This document shows, piece by piece, positions 53,004 to 61,535 of a stretch of DNA of 64,000 nucleotides. Location of the stretch: NCBI GenBank assembly GCA_963970005.1, contig CAXAMN010026805.1, positions 1,257,390-1,321,389 on the forward strand, given 5' to 3'. The position numbers and the translations under genes were made by a program. This DNA comes from Durusdinium trenchii. Lineage: Eukaryota > Sar > Dinophyceae > Suessiales > Symbiodiniaceae. Below the pieces are notes generated by a model. That model was not told where the DNA came from, ran no database searches, and was given only the letters and a program-made list of their open reading frames with translations. Every line of letters begins with the position of its first letter. Positions within the stretch are counted from its first letter, which is position 1.

Positions 53004-53079
53004 ATTCTACACAACCCAAACATGCTCCGACAAAGCGCGTCCTGAGGATTTTTGGCAAAGCATTGATGAGTACCAATGA
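53004..53079 (+). CDS. Five-exon model, terminal exon
   Basis: The acceptor CATAATTTCTAG. In the phase required (GG+A) it reads FYTTQTCSDKARPEDFWQSI, then DEYQ and TGA. A competing frame over 53004-53185 is longer (KHAPTKRVLRIFGKALMSTN...), so the end is not beyond doubt. Confidence 0.45.
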
Positions 53080-53181
53080 AGTTTGGTTCGATCAGGCCGC
53101 AGCTGCGCAGGAGGTTTTTTCCTTTGTCCCACGTCGGCCCGGAAGGTCCAGCAAATCTTGTAAAAAGCCAGATCTATATAA

Positions 53182-53241
53182 TTGACAATCATTGGTGACG
53201 GGGATCAACCCTGCGAAACATCAGTGTGGGACCTCCATACC
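53182..53241 (+). CDS. Coding block left of an introner-like element
   Basis: The frame reads IIGDGDQPCETSVWDLHT and ends exactly where the inverted-repeat element begins. It continues in phase with the block at 53368. No ATG or AG acceptor lies at its left end (a TAA is at 53179-53181), so the upstream connection is missing or the alternative frame (LVTGINPAKHQCGTSIP) is the real one. Either frame survives removal of the element. Confidence 0.4.
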
Positions 53242-53368
53242 GCTACACCCTGGAAGATGAACATGGAACCTGAAAACCGATGGGTTGTAAATTGCTTGTA
53301 TTCGGAAATTCCGTCTTCCAAAGGGCCATTTCCAGGTTTCATTTGGGTCTCGGGGTTCCGGGTGTAGC
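53242..53368. mobile_element. Introner-like inverted-repeat element, family B copy 2
   Basis: The left end GCTACACCCTGGAA (53242-53255) and right end TTCCGGGTGTAGC (53356-53368) are inverted repeats with a 1-base indel. Inner segments also pair (CATGGAACCTGAAAACC with CCATTTCCAGGTTTCAT). Read as an intron it would be 53242-53367, start with GC and end with TAG. It is 126 bp, and its removal joins two protein-like blocks in phase. Confidence 0.65.
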
Positions 53369-53562
53369 TCAATGCGGTTTGCCACCAGGATGGACAAGCG
53401 GCAGCTGACCCCTGTGCCGCCCAGCTGGACGAAGATGGGCAAAGCATCGTCCTTCGTGGGGCCGAAAGCTCAGCGACGGCAAACGCCAGTGGCGAGTACG
53501 CTTCAAACAAGAACAATGGGATGAACTTGAAGATGTTCATGAAAATGAATGGCATACCCTGA
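53368..53562 (+). CDS. Coding block right of the introner-like element
   Basis: It starts right after the element's terminal AG and reads LNAVCHQDGQAAADPCAAQL, DEDGQSIVLRGAESSATANA and SGEYASNKNNGMNLKMFMKM, then NGIP and TGA. An overlapping frame from the ATG at 53372 (MRFATRMDKRQLTPVPPSWT...) is also open and equally plausible. No family is recognised. Confidence 0.4.
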   Translation, partial: LNAVCHQDGQAAADPCAAQLDEDGQSIVLRGAESSATANASGEYASNKNNGMNLKMFMKMNGIP

Positions 53563-53618
53563 TTTCATAGGTCCTTTTGATTGATACACATCATATATAT
53601 GTAGACGAATCAGGGTAT
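53554..53618. repeat. 11-bp-arm hairpin
   Basis: ATACCCTGATT (53554-53564) and its inverse (53608-53618) enclose 43 bp that includes a short TATATA run. The left arm contains the stop codon of the preceding block. Confidence 0.75.
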
Positions 53619-53656
53619 ACTGTCCCATCGGAATTGTTTTTGACATGTTATCGTAG

Positions 53657-53878
53657 GTGGCCCTCAGCTTGGGCGGGGTTGGAGTTGTTCCATCCATCGG
53701 TGGCAGAGACAACGAGGACGTTTGGTGGGTGACCCAGGAGAAGTATCAGCTGGAGGCCTGCACGTCGCTACGCAGCTCTAAATCTGCCTCGACCCTTTTC
53801 TTCCCACCAGGCACCCGGCCAAGGGCGGGAGGGCATCAGAACGAGGAGTCCGGAGGTTGCAAAGCATGGAACCTTTGA
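53657..53878 (+). CDS. Terminal exon candidate
   Basis: After TTATCGTAG a 73-codon frame reads VALSLGGVGVVPSIGGRDNE, then DVWWVTQEKYQLEACTSLRS and SKSASTLFFPPGTRPRAGGH, to TGA. The first 45 residues look like a folded domain and the rest like a tail. The family is unknown. Confidence 0.45.
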   Translation: MALSLGGVGVVPSIGGRDNEDVWWVTQEKYQLEACTSLRSSKSASTLFFPPGTRPRAGGHQNEESGGCKAWNL

Positions 53879-54498
53879 TATGCCCTTGATTGTTCCTTGA
53901 TTCTCACCAATCCATCTTTTTGCCAGTCTACTGAGTATGACTTAAACAGATTTGCAGCCTGGCACATGGCTAGTACGTGAAAGTTCAAGCTTTCGAAGCG
54001 GTAGTTTCCCGGGGAAGTTTGAAGTAACTGATTTGATTGTACATACTGAAGCTACAACGCTGGAAGTGTTCTCGGCAGTGCTCTATTGCCAACACGGTGG
54101 AGTGCATGAGATGAATGCATCAGACAGGTTGTGCCAATAGTCTTGCAGTAGTCCTTTTGTGAGAGGCACGCATGTGTATATATTTACAATTGCAAAGGTA
54201 CATGCAACGAATACAATGGAGGGCTTGGGCTTACAATTAGACATAAATTCCGCTGAGGTGTTTGAGCAGCCTGGAAGAACCAATTGTTCTTTCCAGCTGT
54301 GTGATGTTCATCCTTGAAGTCAAAGTGTGGGAAAGAAACACAGCGAAGAAATGCAGAAACTTTGTCTTCCAGTCAGGCATGTTCAATAAAGGCAGTCTAA
54401 GGACCCTTGAGTTTCTGGGAAGGTTAGTTTTTTTGACTTTGGAACTGTGTTCTCCTTGATTTCTCTGGTGTTTTTCTCTTGATTCACCTTTGCCCAAG

Positions 54499-54592
54499 GC
54501 TGGCCGGTCACCATGCCCAAGGGCTTTGACGCCTTTGCTGCTTATGACCTCATTGGGGGCATCACTTCGACGCCCAGGAGCGACGTCTTGGG
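54499..54592 (+). CDS. Well-bounded internal exon
   Basis: The acceptor CACCTTTGCCCAAG and donor GTGGGT enclose WPVTMPKGFDAFAAYDLIGG, then ITSTPRSDVL and two bases. It is GC-rich against an AT-richer background. The protein is unidentified. Confidence 0.45.
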
Positions 54593-55165
54593 GTGGGTGG
54601 CGGGGCCCATGGGAAGCGCGAGAACGTCCGAAACGCCAAAAAGGGTATCAAAAAGGTATCAATGAATTTGTTGTTTTGGTGTATCAATCTCCAGCTCAAG
54701 TTTCAATATGAAAAGTTTGATCCAGTTTTTAAGAGGTCGATTTGTTTGTAAAACATCATCCAATCGTTGAAACCAAGTATTTTTTTTAAATCTTCGATCC
54801 TCTTGGGACGCGTTGAGCCCACAACCAGCCGGACCAGTGTCCGGACCTTGGGTGATCAAGCAGACAGCCCAAGCTGTCTGCCTGCGGGCTGTGTCGTATG
54901 CAGTATGCCAGTATGCATTCTTGATCCGGGATGAGAATGATTATTGATATTATGTGATATTTATAGATGATAGATGTCTAAATTCATGGACGGATTTGTG
55001 TGAAAACACATGTGCAATGGGCAGGTTGCTTTTCCGTTTTGGGGTTGCATGGTTCCACCAGTTTGGCAGAACGACCTTCAAAGTAAGTCTTGATAGGTCG
55101 GAGAGGGAACTTGGAGTGTCTACCAAGACACCGCTTTGATCCCAGATTGCATCTAGATCCGATGA

Positions 55166-55262
55166 AGAAGCTATTAGGAACAAGTGCATCGCTACTAGTA
55201 ACAAGTGCCTTACTAGTAGTAGCAAGAAGCTATTAGAAACAAGAAGCTATTAGGAACTTGTA
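55166..55262 (-). repeat. CTAGTAG repeat cluster, copy 8
   Basis: Reverse-orientation units: AAGAAGCTATTAGGAACAAG, TGCATCGCTACTAGTAACAA and GTGCCTTACTAGTAGTAGC. Confidence 0.85.
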
Positions 55263-55352
55263 ATTGACCGGCGCCCGTGGGAAGTCACATGAGCTGATAC
55301 AGGGCAGGATAGATGGGCGCAACCCATAAGTCATCCTCCAATGCAAAGATAA

Positions 55353-55835
55353 GTGGCCTCTCGCCATCCCACGGGGTGGGTGTCAGGAAGCTTTTGCATG
55401 TTTTCATTTACTGGAAGCAGCTTGGCTGTGCTCAAGGCAGCAGCTGTAGATGGAAGAAGAAGTCACCAGAACTGCAGAAGAGGACACAAAAACAGTCACC
55501 AGTTCATGGAATTTGGGGCACAACAGAGTATGATGGTACAGCATCCAAGATGTACAAGGAGCCAGATGCATGACACAAGGAGAGGACTATGTACAGCATC
55601 CAACATCGCTGTCCGACTGGACAAGTCGGACCAAGGAGAGGGCTGGGAGGCGCACGTGCCTAGATTTGTGTGTTTAAAGCCCGCTCCCCCTCCTGCCTAC
55701 TTAATTAAGGGAGAGGTAGCTAGTACCAGTGCTAGTACCTTACTTCAGCTACTCGTATGGACGCAGGATAGCTCACGCACTATTCATTTGGTTCCTATTT
55801 TTTGTTTGGGGAACTTAGTTGATACCCCCATATAG
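55353..55835 (+). CDS. Uncharacterised 160-codon open frame
   Basis: Its codons are open but the text is Ser/His/Arg-rich at first and better near the end (FVCLKPAPPPAYLIKGEVAS, TSASTLLQLLVWTQDSSRTI). A second plus frame at 55313-55573 (KKSPELQKRTQKQSPVHGIW) overlaps. I cannot choose. Confidence 0.2.
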   Translation: MASRHPTGWVSGSFCMFSFTGSSLAVLKAAAVDGRRSHQNCRRGHKNSHQFMEFGAQQSMMVQHPRCTRSQMHDTRRGLCTASNIAVRLDKSDQGEGWEAHVPRFVCLKPAPPPAYLIKGEVASTSASTLLQLLVWTQDSSRTIHLVPIFCLGNLVDTPI

Positions 55836-56072
55836 CCTTGCCCAGATCTCTTTTTCCCGACTCTTCTCGTGACAAACAGCGAAGAGCTGGGCAACAGCCC
55901 AGGTATGTAGCTGGTGTAGGCGATGCTTCCAAGGGTCCAGCCACTTGGGCAACAAGCTGCGCGCTGAACATTGCCAGTCGAGGTATCTTCAGGTAGTTCA
56001 TTCATGCAGATGACACTCACATAGACAGAAGATGTGATGTTAATTTCATTGACACGTTTTTGGCACTTGCAG

Positions 56073-56270
56073 AAGCCTTCCGATTCAGTCGAGGAAATCG
56101 TGTTGGGAATTGGGATTGGTCGTGTGTTGTCCATCACTTATTTGATCTTATTTGTACTTTATTGGTGCATAGTGGAGTGCAGGATGTTCAATACGATCTT
56201 GGGAACCTACACTCCTTGCCACTTAATAATGCATTCCATTGTGGTTGTTTCTCATCCTGGACCCATCCAT
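56073..56270 (+). CDS. Membrane-protein exon
   Basis: A strong acceptor (TTTTTGGCACTTGCAG) and donor GTAACT enclose 66 codons: KPSDSVEEIVLGIGIGRVLS, then the hydrophobic ITYLILFVLYWCIVECRMF, then TILGTYTPCHLIMHSIVVVS. One or two membrane helices are likely. The family is unknown. Confidence 0.45.
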
Positions 56271-56445
56271 GTAACTTGCCAATGTCCCATGGACAAGGTA
56301 TGCATATCGTTTTTGCTAGGTTTTGTATTTTTGTGCTTCTCAGTGGAGTTCAATCCTAATCCTTAGCCTTAGCCATACTGCAAGAGTGTAGTTCTTGCAA
56401 TCCAAAAATCAGCTTTGAGTAATTGATAAGGATCCTTTTCTCCAG

Positions 56446-56647
56446 CTTCGTGTCCAATGCCCTAGTCGATACTTCCAAGCTCCAAAATTCAAACATGTGC
56501 AAAGCTGAGTGCTTCACCATTTGGGCAACTGAGGCCTACGCCTGCTTGCTGGGGCTGTTTGGAACCAGCATTGGTTTGGTCTCTGGCCTCATTAGCCGCT
56601 TGAAAGCACCGATCCTTCAGATCCGCTCAGATCCGTTGAAACCGTAG
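56446..56647 (+). CDS. Terminal exon of a membrane protein
   Basis: The acceptor CCTTTTCTCCAG. It reads FVSNALVDTSKLQNSNMCKA, ECFTIWATEAYACLLGLFGT, then SIGLVSGLISRLKAPILQIR and SDPLKP, TAG. It has one long hydrophobic helix and a basic end. It needs a phase-2 upstream exon, while 56270 ends in phase 0, so another exon or a different limit must exist between them. Confidence 0.45.
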
Positions 56648-56980
56648 ACCCGGCTGTCAAGACAATCGCGTGAAAAAGAAAACGACCATAGAGGGAGGCT
56701 ATAATTGGGGTCTGTCCGTTCTTACCTCGTCAGTAAACAATTAATACTATTTCGGGACAAGGCCTTTACTAACCATCTGTGAAGATCATAGCTAGGTACA
56801 GATAGGTAGCTTGACATGATTTGTCTTTTGCATGTATCCGCACCGCAGCTTGTCACAAGCGATTTGCTTCGGAAACACCGCGTGTTTTCTTTGCGCTTTT
56901 GCCCCGCGTTTCGTTCTACCTTACGCTACCCTGTGCACTCCGCATTGGTAGCGGAGCTCCTGATCTTCGATCGGGGGCTG

Positions 56981-59140
56981 ATGGCCGAGCATGCAGGCTC
57001 GGGGGCGGCAGCCCATGAGTGGGAGGACGCTTCTTCCCAGACCCAGGCTGCGCCTGGAGAGGGGTCGCCCGCGGCAACCCCCAGGAGGATGTCTGCGGCA
57101 TCCGATGGTGCAGTTCAAGGAACGCCACAAGGCACACCTGGATCAGCACAGTCAGCTCCGGCGGCGCCCGCAAGACGCATGGGTGGCAAAGGTAAGGGTT
57201 GGACACCTTCGATGCCACCTCCGCAGATGCCTGTTCCTCCAGCGTACACCCAACCGTACCCGGCCATGTCACAGCTGCAATGGGAACAGGACGTCTATGG
57301 GCATTGGTGGTACAGCGATGGACAACATTGGTGGTATGGCCATGGATGTTCACATCGCTTCACTGCACCACCAGCTGGAACCATCCCCACGGCAACATCG
57401 AGCATTGGTGCTTCTTGGCAGTTCCTCAACCCTGAGACAGTGAGGCATCCCTCCGGGTCGAAGCCATCACGGGAACCAGCACATCCCAAGAAGCCGTCCA
57501 AGCCGGAGTCGCAGAAGAAGTCTCCGAATAAGAAGAAGCCTCCGGCAAAGGAGAAGAAGAAAGCACCTCCTCCTCCACCAGAGGAAGATGAAGATGATGA
57601 TGACGACGATGATGGTAGTGAAGGTGGAAGCAGTTCATCCTATGAGGAAGTGGAGTTTGAGGAGAGTGAGGAAGAGGATGGGGAGTTCACAGATGATCCA
57701 AGTGTGGCTGCGACCCCAAGAGGAACTCCAAGAGCTGCACAGACGCCGAAGGCCGCTGCCAAGGCGAAGCAAGCAGCAAAACCTGCTGCAAAGCCAAGAC
57801 CGGCAGCGCCGGCGAAAGCAAAAGCTGGGAAGGCTCGCCCAGCAGCTCCTCCGAAGGATCCACAGCCGCCAAAAGCCTTTCACCGAGCGGCCAAGGTGGT
57901 AAAGAAGAAGCCCAAGGCCGAGACGGACCCGGACCCACCTTCTGCACCTCCTTCAGGTCCCCCATCCGGTGGAGGCTCGGCAGCGCCGTCGGATATCAGT
58001 ACTGTGCGTACTGAATCCATCAAGGAACTGCTGAAGGGCAGGCCAGGCAGTTCAGGTGAGCGCAACCGCACCAACCTTGGGCAGGTCAAGCTCGAGGTCT
58101 TCAAGGGCGACAGGGCCCATTACCGGAACTGGATCAAGACGATTCAGGCACAACGGCAGCTATACCAACTGCAGGATGAAGAACTGGCCGTCCTGATGTT
58201 CCTCAGCTGCGAGGGCGAAGCTCGTGAAGTACTGAATCAACTTGAGATTGAAGACATGAGGTCAGCAGGAGGCCTCAATCGAGTACTTCGCCTTCTCGAG
58301 GACGCCTATGGTGCAAAGGCTGATGAACGCTTCGAAGAGAAGCAATCAGAGTTCATGTCATACAGGCGCCTCCCAGGCCAGAGTGTGGCGGCCTATCTGG
58401 CCACTTTGAAGAGGTTGAGAACAGAATACCTCAAAGAAGACCCTGGCTCAGTGATCTCAGACAGGGCGTTCGCCCAGAGAATGCTGTCTCGAGCCGCGCT
58501 CACTCGCAGAGAACGATATGATGTGTTCTTTGCGGCCGGAGGTGCATACAAGTCTGCTGACATTGAACGGGTGCTTCGCTTCAGGTGCAGTCAACTTCAC
58601 TTGGATGAGCGCAAGCCCACAGCTCATCGAGAAGACCGCACAGCACCAATCCGCAGGCCGCCGCCTCGGAAGGCGTTCAAGCGAACAGACCGCAGGGGTC
58701 CTTACAAGCCGACCCGCCATACACACTGGGCGGATGCAGAGGACGACTGGGAATACGATGATGAGGAGGACTCCTTCGGAGACCCAGACAATGAGGATCT
58801 GGAGCATGAAGCCCTCATGGCAGAAGAAGACATGCCGGAAGAAGAGGCATATGAAGATGATGAGGGCTACTACGATGATGATGACGAGGACCTGGACACG
58901 GTGGATCGAGGTGCCCTCCAAGAAGCTTTCTCCGCCGGCTGGTCAGCCAAGTCCAAGGGAAGAAGAACTCCACCTGTGCCAGCTGTGGCCAACGAGGCCA
59001 TTGGAAGGGCGATGAGGTATGCCCAAATGTCCGCTCAGGTAAAGATGCAGTTCACCAGAAGCGGGACAATGAGGCCCATTTCAATACGGGCACTCACAAG
59101 GGGCAGCGCCATCCCTCAGCAGGACCCGCCAGGCCAGTGA
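56981..59140 (+). CDS. Gag polyprotein of the retroelement
   Basis: I chose the ATG at 56981 (MAEHAGSGAAAHEWED) because upstream codons look untranslated, although the frame is open to 56816. Residues 1-120 are Ala/Gly/Pro-rich with a Trp/Tyr/His patch. Residues about 155-235 are Lys/Pro-rich followed by an Asp/Glu run. Residues about 235-330 are Ala/Lys/Pro-rich. Residues about 365-550 form the capsid-like part (KLEVFKGDRAHYRNWIKTIQ, LFLSCEGEAREVLNQLE-like, QSEFMSYRRLPGQSVAAYLA). The end is acidic with DDDDED runs. The frame misses the zinc knuckle, which lies in another phase from about 58958, so the last 60 residues to 59140 are probably not native. Confidence 0.8.
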   Translation: MAEHAGSGAAAHEWEDASSQTQAAPGEGSPAATPRRMSAASDGAVQGTPQGTPGSAQSAPAAPARRMGGKGKGWTPSMPPPQMPVPPAYTQPYPAMSQLQWEQDVYGHWWYSDGQHWWYGHGCSHRFTAPPAGTIPTATSSIGASWQFLNPETVRHPSGSKPSREPAHPKKPSKPESQKKSPNKKKPPAKEKKKAPPPPPEEDEDDDDDDDGSEGGSSSSYEEVEFEESEEEDGEFTDDPSVAATPRGTPRAAQTPKAAAKAKQAAKPAAKPRPAAPAKAKAGKARPAAPPKDPQPPKAFHRAAKVVKKKPKAETDPDPPSAPPSGPPSGGGSAAPSDISTVRTESIKELLKGRPGSSGERNRTNLGQVKLEVFKGDRAHYRNWIKTIQAQRQLYQLQDEELAVLMFLSCEGEAREVLNQLEIEDMRSAGGLNRVLRLLEDAYGAKADERFEEKQSEFMSYRRLPGQSVAAYLATLKRLRTEYLKEDPGSVISDRAFAQRMLSRAALTRRERYDVFFAAGGAYKSADIERVLRFRCSQLHLDERKPTAHREDRTAPIRRPPPRKAFKRTDRRGPYKPTRHTHWADAEDDWEYDDEEDSFGDPDNEDLEHEALMAEEDMPEEEAYEDDEGYYDDDDEDLDTVDRGALQEAFSAGWSAKSKGRRTPPVPAVANEAIGRAMRYAQMSAQVKMQFTRSGTMRPISIRALTRGSAIPQQDPPGQ

Positions 59141-59385
59141 AGTCTGAACCACCGCCTGAGCGTGAGCCACTTCGCAGGAGGCCGCAGCCCCTGCCAGACC
59201 GGCGGCGACCGGCAGAGCCATCGTACCCACCTCCGGAAAGGGAGCGAACGGGTACCAAGCACCGCAGCGACAGGGGTTACTATGATGACTATATGATGAT
59301 GAGGTGCCGAAGATCCCTGAGCCGGGTACAAAAGGCCTGTCAGCCAAGATCAAAGCTCGACGACCAGGCAAAGAAGAGTATCTAG
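58963..59385 (+). CDS. Gag zinc-knuckle segment in a shifted frame
   Basis: In the frame with codons from 58975 the text is STCASCGQRGHWKGDEVCPN. This is a CCHC knuckle (C-x2-C-x4-H-x6-C) as found for nucleic-acid binding at the end of Gag. It follows GWSAKSKG of the Gag frame, so a 1-base shift near 58958 restores continuity. The frame continues through Pro/Arg-rich text (KSEPPPEREPLRRRPQPLP) with a YYDDYMMM stretch, to TAG at 59385. Confidence 0.7.
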   Translation, partial: KNSTCASCGQRGHWKGDEVCPNVRSGKDAVHQKRDNEAHFNTGTHKGQRHPSAGPARPVKSEPPPEREPLRRRPQPLPDRRRPAEPSYPPPERERTGTKHRSDRGYYDDYMMMRCRRSLSRVQKACQPRSKLDDQAKKSI

Positions 59386-60361
59386 TCTTTGATAGCATCC
59401 AAGATGCCATTGACAGCACAAGAACGTCACCGCCTCCATCTCCGTTGATGAAGCCCCGTCCTGCTAAGCAGATCTGGCCCAAGCCACGAAAGGCCAAACC
59501 TCAGCCCGCGGCAGAGGAACAGACCAGACCTCCGCCAGCGGCAGAGAGACAGGCAGTAGAACCGGCACCGTGCACTGCCAATCCGAGACCCAGAGAAGTC
59601 TCGAGAGAGGCGACGGCGTCGTCGCTCTGAAGGCGAGCCAGGTGAGGCACGCCCTGAAGGTGAGCACTGGCGGCGCCGGAGGAAGAGCAAGCCTGCAATG
59701 GCTGAGCCGGTCGATGTGACGAGACCAGCGCCACCAGAGGCTCCAGCTCCCTCAGAAGAAGCTTCCAATGCCACCGAAGCAACAAGGGAAGCAACAGCAG
59801 ATGCAACAACCGCAACTGCTGAAGCGGAGGCTCCCGCACCTGCAGAAGGCACCAGTGCAAGGCAGGTCAATTGGACCATGATGCATGGATGGGAGCGAAT
59901 CCGACGGTACCAGTCCGATGATGAGGAGGTGGATAGCAGCTCAAGTGCAGCCTCAGAAAGTGAAGAAGAGGATCTGGCCTACCACCTCAAGCTGTTTCGC
60001 TTCGCAAGCGTCCCAATCCAAGCAAGCAAAGGAGAAGATCAAAGTGAAGCTTCTCACGGTGTTGCGCTCTCTGCTGGAGGATGAGAAAGATGAAGAAACC
60101 ATCCAGCGGCTCCGTAAGAAGGAGAAGCGCCTTGCAGAGCGTGCCACAGCCAGGGCTACCGGTGCAACATCGAGCACAGAGGCTCGTCCCAAGGCCAAGC
60201 CCAAGCACAAGAAGCCAGAACGCTTGGAGGAGGATGTTGGCTTGAGCACCGAGGACCTGGTGAAGCTGCTCCCCAAGATGTCCAAAGAGGAGAAGAAGAT
60301 CCTCTATAAGCAGCTGAAAAAGGACCAGGAACGCGAGATCCTATGGCTACTCCACGCCTGA
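59304..60361 (+). pseudogene. Gag-Pol linker region, frame-broken
   Basis: Low-complexity linker in several frames: 59304-59630 (LVFDSIQDAIDSTRTSPPPS and Pro/Ala/Arg-rich text), 59698 to about 59985 (VNWTMMHGWERIRRYQSDDE, then Ser/Glu-rich) and about 59985-60361 (KIKVKLLTVLRSLLEDEKDE, then EETIQRLRKKEKRLAERATA and MSKEEKKILYKQLKKDQERE). The last is strongly helical, possibly a coiled coil. Each switch sits between stretches of good text. Confidence 0.6.
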
Positions 60362-60379
60362 TCGACGTGGCAAGGATCA

Positions 60380-61535
60380 GGTTCAAGAGCCGCCAGAGAA
60401 GCAGGAGAACCTGCCAACTCCAGTCAAGAAGAAGAGATTGGAGGAGTTCCGCAAGTCCTTCTACGAAGCTGCGCTCGACAAGCGAGGACGCTTGAAGCCA
60501 TCAGAGGCTTCGGACATCCCAACGGCCGACCAGGAGGCTTGCCGCCACAAGTTCGATCGCCTGGTTTGGGGAGCAAATGCCCATGCACACTGGGCCACAT
60601 GCAAGGACTGCAAGCTGCGCAAAGTCCTGTACTACAGCACAGTCCATGGTGCAATGGCAGCCACGGCCGCGCCGAGCTGCAAGGCGGCAGCCCCAACACA
60701 AGAGGAGTACCGAGAGGCCATGATGCAAATGAACATGCCTCCAGGTCACGTGCAATCCTCGATACAGGTTGCCGAACAGCAGCGGCCGGCAAGCTTTGGC
60801 ATGTTGATTTCCAGCGTGCATTGGAGCAGTGTGGTATGGAATACTTCATGGCGGACTATGACGAGGAGATCTTTCGCTTTGGAGCTGGTGACCCTGTCTT
60901 GTCAACCAAGGCGTACATCTACCCCGTCCAGATCTATGACCACAAGAGTTGGGTACGCATTGCCTTGGTTGAGAACACCAGCACGGACAGCAGGGTGTCA
61001 GAATGCCCTGGACTGGTGGATCCGGCAGAGCTGGCACGCTGGAAGGTACAGATCGACTTCGCTACTTCGGAGGTTGGCATTCATGGCACTTGGAGACCAC
61101 CCGATTTTGGGTTTGCTCAATATGGGATCACACCCGAATCCCAAGCAGTGGCGCAGCAAGCCTTTGGAAGACCTCAGGCAGCGCCTGCTGAGCGATCCAC
61201 ACTCCTTCGCATTGGTTCAAGATGCCCTGGACAGCATCTCTGACTCTGGAAGTGAGGTGCCACAGGAGGTCCTAAAGGTCGCTGTACATGGACCTGAAAC
61301 GCAGCAGCAGCAGCTGGCTATGTGGCAGGAGACGATGGAGGATGAAGCAATTGAGACATTGGATGCCATCAACGCCCCAAAGGTCTTCAAGCCACAACTG
61401 GATCCCATGAGCTCAGATGAGGGCTCCATCAGCGAGGGCGAGTCCGAGACCTCGCATGATCCAGACCAGCAGGAGGACTCCACGACCAGCAACGAGACCG
61501 AGGCTGAGGAGGAGTTCCATGAGATCCTGACATGA
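60380..61535 (+). CDS. Aspartic protease region of Pol, in two frames
   Basis: The frame of 60438-61535 supplies the N-terminal part (EEFRKSFYEAALDKRGRLKP, then a C-x2-C around WATCKDCKLRKVL). From about 60760 to 61130 the frame of 60539 carries the protease: RAILDTGCRTAAAGKLWH has the DTG catalytic triad of retroviral-type aspartic proteases, followed by a flap-like ECGMEYFM-type region, FRFGAGDP, and later WKVQIDFATSEVGIHGTW. From about 61130 the first frame resumes (SHPNPKQWRSKPLEDLRQRL) and ends in an acidic stretch. The third position of the usual D-S/T-G-A is Cys here. Confidence 0.7.

Noticed and set aside
56400..56980. 5' LTR and primer-binding site of the retroelement
   Set aside because: No initiator-Met tRNA complement and no terminal TG...CA repeat could be recognised. 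The second LTR is outside the window, so no comparison is possible.
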